From NCBI GenBank assembly GCA_012519365.1, contig JAAYQH010000296.1:1-5474 (forward strand): a stretch of DNA of 5,474 nt, given 5' to 3'. Shown one piece after another: positions 1 to 5,474 of this stretch; the stretch's first letter is position 1, and each line of letters begins with the position of its first letter. The DNA comes from Planctomycetota bacterium (GTDB taxonomy: Bacteria; Planctomycetota; Phycisphaerae; Sedimentisphaerales; Anaerohalosphaeraceae). Below the pieces are notes generated by a model that was not told the DNA's origin, ran no database searches, and saw only the letters and a list, made by a program, of their open reading frames with translations. The translations under genes were made by a program, and so were the position numbers.

Positions 1-1
1 C

Positions 2-121
2 ACCTTGCCGCACAACCCCAAGTACAGAGCGGACATGACCGTGCGGGGATATTATCAAAGCCATATGGTGGATTTCTATCTGGGCGATGGAATGGAAACG
101 CCGCCCAGACCGAAGATCTAA
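2..121 (+). CDS. C-terminal end of a secreted polysaccharide lyase, PL11 rhamnogalacturonan lyase-like (partial)
   Basis: The left edge cuts this gene; only the last 39 residues and a TAA stop at 119-121 are present. The residues contain HNPKYRADMTVRG and then VDFYLGDGMETPPRP. From memory this matches the extreme C-terminus of family PL11 rhamnogalacturonan lyases (YesW/YesX type), which end with a YR..V motif, a Tyr-Gln pair, an (F/Y)(Y/F)LG.GM strand and a proline-rich tail. Such enzymes cleave the rhamnosyl-galacturonate backbone of rhamnogalacturonan-I by beta-elimination, outside the cytoplasm or at the surface. No catalytic residue lies in the window, so the assignment rests on a short tail only. 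Odd feature: the reading frame continues past the stop into a dockerin-like domain (122-325), so the original protein may have been 68 residues longer. Another beta-propeller lyase or hydrolase remains possible. Confidence 0.55.
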   Translation, partial: TLPHNPKYRADMTVRGYYQSHMVDFYLGDGMETPPRPKI

Positions 122-325
122 CTGGCCGGCGTCTGGTGGAATCCCGCTGACATCATCCGAAATGGTCGGGTGGACCTGGACGATTTTGCCGTGCTGGCTG
201 CCCAGTGGCTGGGTGTTCCGGCCGTGCCCAGTGCCGACATCGCCCCGCCCGGCGGCGACGGACAGGTCAATCTGCCCGACCTGCTCCTGATGGCCGATAA
301 CTGGCTTTTTGCTGAAGAGCAATAG
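122..325 (+). pseudogene. Dockerin-like domain in frame behind a stop codon, severed C-terminus of the upstream gene
   Basis: This open stretch of 67 codons is in the same frame as the partial lyase-like gene and is separated from it only by the TAA at 119-121; it ends at TAG 323-325. It encodes two dockerin-type repeats. The first is around residues 9-31 and includes GRVDLDDFAVLAAQWLG; the second is around residues 38-62 and includes ADIAPPGGDGQVNLPDLL and ADNWL. Such calcium-loop repeats mark the C-termini of many exported planctomycetal enzymes and probably attach or sort them. The first loop is slightly degenerate, with Ile where Asn is usual at loop position 3. There is no Met codon before the end of the second repeat, no ribosome binding site and no signal peptide, so it is unlikely to be an independent gene. 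Either the stop is a recent mutation or sequence error, or the domain is made by readthrough. Apart from the stop, the coding sequence looks intact. Confidence 0.7.
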
Positions 326-340
326 CATAACGATGTATGA

Positions 341-359
341 CCATTACAGCGTGTAATGG
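341..359. promoter_or_regulatory. Perfect inverted repeat (hairpin or operator) upstream of the multi-module protein gene
   Basis: CCATTACA and TGTAATGG form a perfect 8-bp stem around a 3-base GCG centre. It lies 16 bases after the TAG that ends the dockerin-like frame and 40 bases before the next start codon. The run of T at 379-385 is about 20 bases away, too far for a standard intrinsic terminator. The symmetry and position fit a protein-binding operator or a transcript hairpin equally well. No regulator gene is in the window to match it. Confidence 0.4.
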
Positions 360-386
360 CAGGATAATAAAGTGCTGATTTTTTTC

Positions 387-392
387 GGAGGA
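387..392 (+). promoter_or_regulatory. Ribosome binding site deciding the start at 399
   Basis: GGAGGA lies 6 bases (all T) before the ATG at 399. A GTG at 372 would extend the frame by 9 residues and has a weaker AGGA at 361-364 in front of it. The ATG at 399 is preferred because of this strong site and because a classic signal peptide (MKK followed by a hydrophobic stretch) starts exactly there. Confidence 0.8.
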
Positions 393-398
393 TTTTTT

Positions 399-2420
399 AT
401 GAAAAAGCAATGTTGGTTATGGGTAACGTGTATTACCCTATCGCTGACGACCTTGGCTGGGGCAGAGGTCATCCGCGAGACAAGCTTCGGCCTGGGCGCC
501 GATACATTTGTGGGCAATGATTCCAACAAAGGCCCGGATAACAATTACGGCGGCGGAAGCACGATGGATATAAGAAATTATCCGGGAGTTCGCGCTCACA
601 TCGGCTATGTCAAGTTTGACATCAGCGGTGTCTTCGGTAGCATGGCGGATGCGCAGCTCCAGATATACATCACTTCCGGCGGGGCGGCCCGGACCTGGGA
701 CATCTACGGGCTGATTGACAATGATGTGGATGACGCCTGGGGGGAGATGACCATCACGTACAACAATGCCCCGGGGATGTTGCCCGCAACAGCCGGTAGT
801 TTTACGATTGATGAAACCAAATTGACTCTGCTGGGAACCTTGGCGGTCTCGAGTGCTACCAATGTGGTGACGACCTCTGATCCGGCCACGCTGGACCTGT
901 CTTCGTTTCTGCAAAGCGACACCAACGGCCTGGTGACATTTGTGCTGATTCCGCAGCCTCCCGACCGGCAGTTCTATGTCGCCGCCAAAGAGGGCGTGAC
1001 CGAAGAAAACGGCTGGATAGCGCCGACGCTGATTATGCCGAATGCGTTTCTTGGCGGTGCGGGTGAACCGCAGCCGGCCGACGGCAGCGTCATCACCGAT
1101 TTGAACCTGTCGCAATTGTGCTGGAAGAATGTGTCCAGTGACGTCGCAGTCGTCTGGTTTGGCCAGACCGATGCCAATGAGTTGGATTATCAGTCGCAAC
1201 TGACTCCGTTGGCCGTCATCAACGCCCCCCAGGAGACCGAATGCGTGGCGATTCCCGCCGACTATCTGCCGCTGGATGTCCCCGCTACGTTTACCTGGGC
1301 GGTTGAATCGTGGAAGTATCCGGAGTCCGATCCCAATCATTACGGGGAACCGAACGAGTTTATGGGCGTCGGTGTCTGGAAATTCTATACCTCGGCGATT
1401 CCACTGGCCAAAAGCAGCCCCGTCGATCAGTACAGGTTTCCCGGCGAAACGGCGACCTTTACCGCTGCGTTCGAATCGCTGTCGCCCCTGGGCGGCGTGA
1501 TCTGGCATCAAAACGGCCAGCCCGTCAATGTCGGCGATCCCGATGTCGATGTGACGGTAACTGAGCTGGGAGACTTTCAGTATTCCACGACGCTGACGAT
1601 TTCTAATGTCTCTGAACTCAATGACGGGGCCTATGACTGTATCGCTTCCAATGACGGCGGCCAGTCCGATCCGACCGACGTGGCGTATTTGATTGTCAAA
1701 CGCAAACTGGCGCAGTGGACGCTTGACGACAACGCCGATGACCAAACAGGCGTTTACAATGGCACGCTTTTTGGTGAGCCGAATTTTGTGCAGGACGGCG
1801 TGCATTATGCGATGGAATTTGACGGAATTGACGATTATGTACAGTTGCCGGAAGGCTTTTCCAACTTCCGGTCGGGGATGACCTGTACGATTTGGTCCAA
1901 GCCGTCCACGGTTTCCAACTGGTCGAGGTTCTTTGATTTCGGAAACGGCGCAGGCGTTGATAATGTGTTCCTGACCCGCAACGGAACGACCGCCAACCTG
2001 ACCTTCAACACCTATAACGGTCTGGTTACAGCCAACAACGCTCTTACGCTCAATGAGTGGCAATTCTTTGCGGTTACGATGACGGAAGCGGGCGATGTGG
2101 TGATCTACAAAAACGGCTTTCCCATTCAGACCGGAACACTGGGCGTCCCGACGGTTGTGACGCGGACGCTCAATTACATCGGCCAAAGCAACTGGGAAGC
2201 CGATGCGCTGTATCACGGCCTGATGGACGATTTGCAGATTTATAATTACGCGCTGGATGCCGACACCCTGGCGACGATGTATGCGGATGTGGTCGGCAGG
2301 TATTGCCGCTTCAAACCCGAACTGGACTTGAACGACAACTGCATCGTGGATATTGGCGACTTTGCGATACTGGCCCAATCCTGGCTCAAATGCGGCTTCT
2401 GGCCGGATTGCGACCTGTAA
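399..2420 (+). CDS. Secreted multi-module protein: DNRLRE/CBM96-like, FN3-like, Ig-like, LamG and a single dockerin-like repeat
   Basis: 673 residues from ATG 399. Residues 1-22 are a signal peptide (MKK, hydrophobic core, LAGA cleavage motif). Residues 24-216 resemble the DNRLRE/CBM96 beta-sandwich: DTFVGN, NNYGGG, a YVKFDISG strand, then DDAWGEMTITYNNAPG. Residues 222-333 look like a divergent fibronectin III-type domain (PADGSVITDLNLSQLCW). Residues 335-434 are an Ig-like domain with Trp369 (VIWHQNGQPV) and the DGAYDCIASNDGG signature around Cys414. Residues 437-630 are a LamG/concanavalin A-like domain (AQWTLDD, MEFDGIDDYVQLP, LNEWQFFAVT, GLMDDLQIYNYAL). Residues 641-663 hold one dockerin-like repeat, DLNDNCIVDIGDFAILAQSWL, flanked by Cys636, Cys648, Cys665 and Cys671. 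I see no catalytic domain. The known role of these modules is glycan or protein binding, so a surface or extracellular carbohydrate-binding or scaffold protein is inferred. The substrate is unknown; its neighbours suggest plant or algal polysaccharide. An undetected enzyme activity cannot be excluded. Confidence 0.9.
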   Translation: MKKQCWLWVTCITLSLTTLAGAEVIRETSFGLGADTFVGNDSNKGPDNNYGGGSTMDIRNYPGVRAHIGYVKFDISGVFGSMADAQLQIYITSGGAARTWDIYGLIDNDVDDAWGEMTITYNNAPGMLPATAGSFTIDETKLTLLGTLAVSSATNVVTTSDPATLDLSSFLQSDTNGLVTFVLIPQPPDRQFYVAAKEGVTEENGWIAPTLIMPNAFLGGAGEPQPADGSVITDLNLSQLCWKNVSSDVAVVWFGQTDANELDYQSQLTPLAVINAPQETECVAIPADYLPLDVPATFTWAVESWKYPESDPNHYGEPNEFMGVGVWKFYTSAIPLAKSSPVDQYRFPGETATFTAAFESLSPLGGVIWHQNGQPVNVGDPDVDVTVTELGDFQYSTTLTISNVSELNDGAYDCIASNDGGQSDPTDVAYLIVKRKLAQWTLDDNADDQTGVYNGTLFGEPNFVQDGVHYAMEFDGIDDYVQLPEGFSNFRSGMTCTIWSKPSTVSNWSRFFDFGNGAGVDNVFLTRNGTTANLTFNTYNGLVTANNALTLNEWQFFAVTMTEAGDVVIYKNGFPIQTGTLGVPTVVTRTLNYIGQSNWEADALYHGLMDDLQIYNYALDADTLATMYADVVGRYCRFKPELDLNDNCIVDIGDFAILAQSWLKCGFWPDCDL

Positions 2421-2449
2421 TTTCGTTTGACTGGCAGAAAAGTGTCTCA

Positions 2450-2492
2450 GGGCGGCGTCGGTTCTCGGCGCCGCCCATCCTGTTACTTTTTT
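2450..2492 (+). terminator. Terminator-like GC hairpin after the multi-module protein gene
   Basis: GGGCGGCG at 2450-2457 pairs with CGCCGCCC at 2469-2476. Three further inner pairs (one of them G-T) give an 11-bp stem around a GTTCT loop. It starts 29 bases after the TAA at 2418-2420. A run of six T follows at 2487-2492, about 10 bases beyond the stem, so it is not a perfect intrinsic terminator. It may end or weaken transcription before the GH2 gene. Confidence 0.5.
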
Positions 2493-2521
2493 CCAGCATG
2501 CCGCTCATACGCAGCGACTGG

Positions 2522-2550
2522 TACACCTGGGAAACATACACGCCAGTGTA
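2522..2550. repeat. Imperfect dyad in the leader of the GH2 gene
   Basis: TACACCTGG at 2522-2530 is complementary to CCAGTGTA at 2543-2550, with one bulged C and a 12-base loop. It sits about 40 bases before the GH2 start codon. It could be a leader hairpin or a regulator site, or chance. Apart from the terminator-like hairpin, this dyad and the ribosome binding site, I see nothing in the gap 2421-2589; no convincing promoter boxes were found. Confidence 0.2.
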
Positions 2551-2577
2551 ATTCTGCGGCGGTCCATCCAATAAAGA

Positions 2578-2582
2578 AAGGA
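2578..2582 (+). promoter_or_regulatory. Ribosome binding site for the GH2 gene
   Basis: AAGGA lies 7 bases before ATG 2590. In-frame ATG codons at 2641 and 2689 lack a comparable site and would remove the signal peptide, so 2590 is the best start. Confidence 0.65.
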
Positions 2583-2589
2583 TTTATAA

Positions 2590-5474
2590 ATGGTATTTCG
2601 ACACACTGTTTTATGGACAGGATGGATATGGGTTCTGACGATGCTGTGCCCGGGACACCTGCACGCCCGGACAAGACAGATTTACAGTATGAATCCCGAC
2701 TGGCAGGTTCTGGTCGGCGATGTCAAAGAAGCGCATGTGCCTGACTTCGACGATTCGCAGTGGAAACGCGTCAGTCTGCCGTACGCATGGAATGAAGATG
2801 ATGCGTTTCGGCTGGATATTCGTGAGCTGCCGACCGGTATTGTATGGTATCGCAAAACGTTTACCCTTCCCCAGGGCAGTGAAGATAAAAAGGTTTTTCT
2901 TGAATTTGAGGGGGTACGCCAGGCCGCCGAGGTGTATCTGAACGGCTATTTTATTGGCCGCCACGAAAACGGCGTGATGGCCTTTGGCTTTGATGTGACA
3001 CAACTGGCCAAGCCCGCCCCGGCCGAGAATGTCCTGGCCGTCAGGACGGACAACGACTGGAATTATCGCGAGAAGGCCACCGACCAGCGATTTCAATGGG
3101 TCGATCGCAACTTCAACGCCAATTACGGCGGAATCACCAAAAATGTCAAATTGCACCTTACCGATAAATTGTACCAGACCCTGCCGCTGTATTCCTGGCT
3201 GGGCACAACCGGCGTGTATGTATATGCCGAGCAAATTGATGTGGATGCCCGAACTGCTCGCATCTGTGCTGAGTCCCAGGTGCGCAATGAACATATCGCC
3301 GCAAAGACGTTCCGGTTCGAGGTTGAGATACGGGACACAGAAGGACAAACACGGGAGGTTTTTGAAGGCCCTCAACAGGCGATCGCACCGGGCGGAACCA
3401 TTACGGTCAAAGCCGCCGACACCGTGAACGATCTGCATTTTTGGAGTTGGGGGTATGGCTATCTGTATGATGTAATCACCCGACTGAAAGTGGACGGCCG
3501 GGTTGTTGATGAGGTTTGTACACGCACCGGCTTTCGAAAGACCGCCTTTGAAAACGGGATGGTCTATCTCAACGATCGCGTCCTGCAGATTAAAGGCTAC
3601 GCTCAGCGAACGACCAATGAATGGCCGGCCGTTGGCGGCAGCGTTCCTGCCTGGCTGAGCGATTACAGCAATGATCTGATGGTTAAAAGCCACGGCAACA
3701 CCGTCCGCTGGATGCACATTACCCCGTCAAAGCAGGATGTGCAGTCGTGCGATCGGGTCGGGTTGATTCAACTGATGCCGGCCGGCGATGCCGAGCGTGA
3801 CGTGGACGGTCGGCGGTGGGAGCAGCGAGTCGAATTGATGCGCGACGCGATTATTTATAACCGCAACAACCCGAGCATCCTGTTTTATGAAGCGGGTAAC
3901 GCTTCGATCAGCGAGGAGCATATGGCCGAAATGGTCGCTCTGCGTGACTGCTACGACCCCTGCGGCGGACGTGCGATGGGTTGCCGCGGCATGCTCGGCA
4001 GCAAAGTGGCCCAGTGGGGCGGCGATATGCTCTATGTCAACAAAAGCGCCGGCAAACCCTTGTTTGCAACCGAATACAATCGCAACGAAAACCTCCGCCG
4101 CTACTGGGATGAGTATTCCCCGCCGTACCATAAAGACGGCAGCGGCGAAGGGCAGGGAGCCGCCTATAATATGAATCAGGATTCGTTTGCCATAGAAAGT
4201 GTGGTTCGGTGGTATGATTATTGGTGCGAGCGTCCCGGCACCGGCAGACGCGTCAATGCCGGCGGGTTGAACATTGTTTTTTCCGATACCAATACCCATT
4301 ACCGCGGCGAAGAGAATTATCGGCGAAGCGGCGAAGTCGATCCCATGCGGATTCCCAAAGATGCTTACTTTGCCCATCAGGCGATGTGGGACGGCTGGGT
4401 CGGCAGCGAAAAACCGCACGCAACGATTTTGGGACATTGGAATTACGCCCCCGGCACAGTCAAGGACATTACAGTCGTTTCCAGTGCCGAACAAGTGGAG
4501 TTGTTTCTTAACGACCGTTCTGTCGGTCGAGGCACTCAATCCTGCCGCTATCTGTTTACGTTTAAGGACATCGCCTGGCAGCCGGGGACACTGCGGGCGG
4601 TTGGGTATAATGCCGCCGGACAACCGGTCTGCGAGGCTGTCCACACCACAGCCGGCAAACCCGTTGCTTTGAAACTTACTCCCGTGACCTCGCCGACCGG
4701 CTGGAAGGCCGACGGCCATGATTTGGCCCTGGTCCAGGTCGAGACGGTGGACCAGCAGGGACGGCGTAATCCCATCGCGTTTAATGATGTCCAATTTGAA
4801 ATGCAGGGCCCCGCCCAATGGCGCGGCGGCATCGCCAAAGGGCCGGACAATTACATCCTCTCCAAAAGCCTGCCTGTGGAGTTGGGTATCAACCGGGTTC
4901 TGCTGCGATCGACCCTCAAGCCGGGCACTGTACGGCTGACCGCCCGCAGTGCAGGATTGAGGCCGGCTGCGATTGAATTGCAGACGCATCCGATTCCTTT
5001 GACAGGCGGCCTGACCACGTACTTGCCGGGTGAGGATTTGCCTGGGCGGCTGGATCGCGGCCCTGTGCCCCAAGAGCCGCCGCTGCAAATCGTACGGCGA
5101 TCCCTTCAGGTTGCCAACGTCGTGGCCGGCTCCAATCATCAGCAGGGTGTCGAGGCCCTGGATGACAATGAAGAAACGTACTGGAGCAGTGACGGCCGGC
5201 TGGATAATGCCTGGATCCGCTTTGACTTATCTGAGCCGCAGATGATCTGCCGGGTGGGCCTGAAAGTTCGCAGTCATCGCACCACCAGCTACCCGATTCG
5301 TGTTGCGGTTGACGGCCGTGCGAGATGGAGCGGTTCGGTCGGCCGCACGCTGGGTTACGATACGATTCGTTTTGAGCCGACTCAGGGACGCAGTGTGATG
5401 ATTATGCTGGCCGGCGTCACACACGTTGAGGATGCCTTCGGCCAAATCGTCGAAATTACAGGTCAGCGGGACCA
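2590..5474 (+). CDS. Exported glycoside hydrolase family 2 protein with C-terminal F5/8-type (discoidin) domain, partial at the right edge
   Basis: The frame is open from ATG 2590 to the window end (961 complete codons); the true C-terminus lies outside. Residues 1-26 are a signal peptide (Trp-rich hydrophobic core, HLHA cleavage motif). Residues 35-190 form the GH2 sugar-binding jelly roll (FLEFEGVRQAAEVYLNG, then NANYGGITKNVKLH). Residues 200-318 are the Ig-like GH2 domain, ending in TRTGFRKT. Residues 320-600 are the TIM barrel: LQIKGYAQR, GNTVRWMH, CDRVGLIQLMP, YNRNNPSILFYEAGN. The nucleophile-position Glu is Glu495 in PLFATEYN. The acid/base Glu expected directly after Gly436-Asn437 is Ala438. 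Residues 612-690 resemble DUF4982 (GHWNYAPGTVKDITVVSSA, VELFLN), 691-800 a GH2 C-terminal Ig-like domain, and 839-957 an F5/8 type C/discoidin carbohydrate-binding domain. GH2 enzymes are retaining exo-hydrolases (beta-galactosidase, beta-mannosidase, beta-glucuronidase and others); this specificity cannot be read from the sequence. With a PL11-like neighbour, a role on pectin side chains is inferred. A C-terminal dockerin-like tag may follow outside the window. Confidence 0.9.
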   Translation, partial: MVFRHTVLWTGWIWVLTMLCPGHLHARTRQIYSMNPDWQVLVGDVKEAHVPDFDDSQWKRVSLPYAWNEDDAFRLDIRELPTGIVWYRKTFTLPQGSEDKKVFLEFEGVRQAAEVYLNGYFIGRHENGVMAFGFDVTQLAKPAPAENVLAVRTDNDWNYREKATDQRFQWVDRNFNANYGGITKNVKLHLTDKLYQTLPLYSWLGTTGVYVYAEQIDVDARTARICAESQVRNEHIAAKTFRFEVEIRDTEGQTREVFEGPQQAIAPGGTITVKAADTVNDLHFWSWGYGYLYDVITRLKVDGRVVDEVCTRTGFRKTAFENGMVYLNDRVLQIKGYAQRTTNEWPAVGGSVPAWLSDYSNDLMVKSHGNTVRWMHITPSKQDVQSCDRVGLIQLMPAGDAERDVDGRRWEQRVELMRDAIIYNRNNPSILFYEAGNASISEEHMAEMVALRDCYDPCGGRAMGCRGMLGSKVAQWGGDMLYVNKSAGKPLFATEYNRNENLRRYWDEYSPPYHKDGSGEGQGAAYNMNQDSFAIESVVRWYDYWCERPGTGRRVNAGGLNIVFSDTNTHYRGEENYRRSGEVDPMRIPKDAYFAHQAMWDGWVGSEKPHATILGHWNYAPGTVKDITVVSSAEQVELFLNDRSVGRGTQSCRYLFTFKDIAWQPGTLRAVGYNAAGQPVCEAVHTTAGKPVALKLTPVTSPTGWKADGHDLALVQVETVDQQGRRNPIAFNDVQFEMQGPAQWRGGIAKGPDNYILSKSLPVELGINRVLLRSTLKPGTVRLTARSAGLRPAAIELQTHPIPLTGGLTTYLPGEDLPGRLDRGPVPQEPPLQIVRRSLQVANVVAGSNHQQGVEALDDNEETYWSSDGRLDNAWIRFDLSEPQMICRVGLKVRSHRTTSYPIRVAVDGRARWSGSVGRTLGYDTIRFEPTQGRSVMIMLAGVTHVEDAFGQIVEITGQRD

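Noticed and set aside
119..121. Reassigned stop codon (alternative genetic code) as an explanation for the TAA
   Set aside because: TAA also ends the multi-module gene at 2418-2420 in a natural place, directly after its C-terminal tag, so it acts as a stop here.
87..290. + strand frame of 67 codons at the left end
   Set aside because: It is an out-of-frame shadow of the dockerin-like domain at 122-325, whose frame gives the recognisable repeats.
309..341. Possible promoter boxes (TTGCTG with a TATGAC-like box)
   Set aside because: The spacing is about 21 bases and the -10 match is poor; it is not convincing by eye.
372..398. GTG start extending the multi-module protein by 9 residues
   Set aside because: The extension would place the strong ribosome binding site inside the gene and disturb the signal peptide; ATG 399 fits better.
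438..2378. Antisense open frame of 646 codons opposite the multi-module gene
   Set aside because: It mirrors a well-supported gene with recognisable domains. Its product is rich in His, Arg, Ile and Gly without domain motifs, it has no signal peptide or clear ribosome binding site, and such shadows arise from codon bias.
2427..2744. Short + strand frame across the gap and the GH2 start
   Set aside because: It overlaps the terminator-like hairpin and the GH2 signal peptide in another frame, and its sequence shows no protein-like pattern.
2611..5139. Two long antisense open frames (2611-3717 and 3727-5139) opposite the GH2 gene
   Set aside because: Both lie wholly opposite a clear GH2 reading frame and show no domain motifs or ribosome binding sites. 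Their length follows from the codon usage of the sense gene.

Overview
The window reads as accessory carbohydrate-degradation DNA from a heterotrophic bacterium of the Planctomycetota, most likely a Phycisphaerae or Sedimentisphaerales-type lineage. The basis is the style of the C-terminal tags: short dockerin-like motifs such as GDFAILAQSWL and ADIAPPGGDG at the ends of secreted proteins, combined with LamG, Ig-like and DNRLRE modules. These are from memory of that phylum, not from a search. All supported genes lie on the + strand and all look exported.

Layout. Positions 2-121 hold the last 39 residues of a protein whose end resembles rhamnogalacturonan lyases of family PL11 (YesW/YesX type). 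It stops at an in-frame TAA, yet the same frame continues without another stop to a TAG at 323-325 and encodes a two-repeat dockerin-like domain (122-325). The gap 326-398 carries a perfect 8-bp hairpin and a strong ribosome binding site. Positions 399-2420 encode a 673-residue secreted protein with no evident enzyme domain: signal peptide, DNRLRE/CBM96-like module, FN3-like module, Ig-like domain, LamG domain and a single Cys-flanked dockerin-like repeat. The 169-base gap 2421-2589 holds a terminator-like GC hairpin, a weak dyad and a ribosome binding site. From 2590 to the window end runs an exported glycoside hydrolase family 2 (GH2) protein, open at the right edge. It has 961 complete codons here: N-terminal sugar-binding domain, Ig-like domain, TIM barrel, C-terminal beta-sandwich domains and an F5/8-type (discoidin) module.

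How the parts may work together (inference): the lyase would cut rhamnogalacturonan-I backbone, the GH2 enzyme would trim glycosyl side groups, and the multi-module protein would bind the glycan or hold components at the cell surface. The terminator-like element suggests the second and third genes can be transcribed separately.

The two points most worth checking are the in-frame stop that cuts the dockerin-like domain off the lyase-like protein, and the GH2 enzyme, where the usual acid/base glutamate after Gly-Asn is alanine while the nucleophile-position glutamate is kept. I saw no RNA genes, CRISPR arrays, insertion sequences or other mobile elements.
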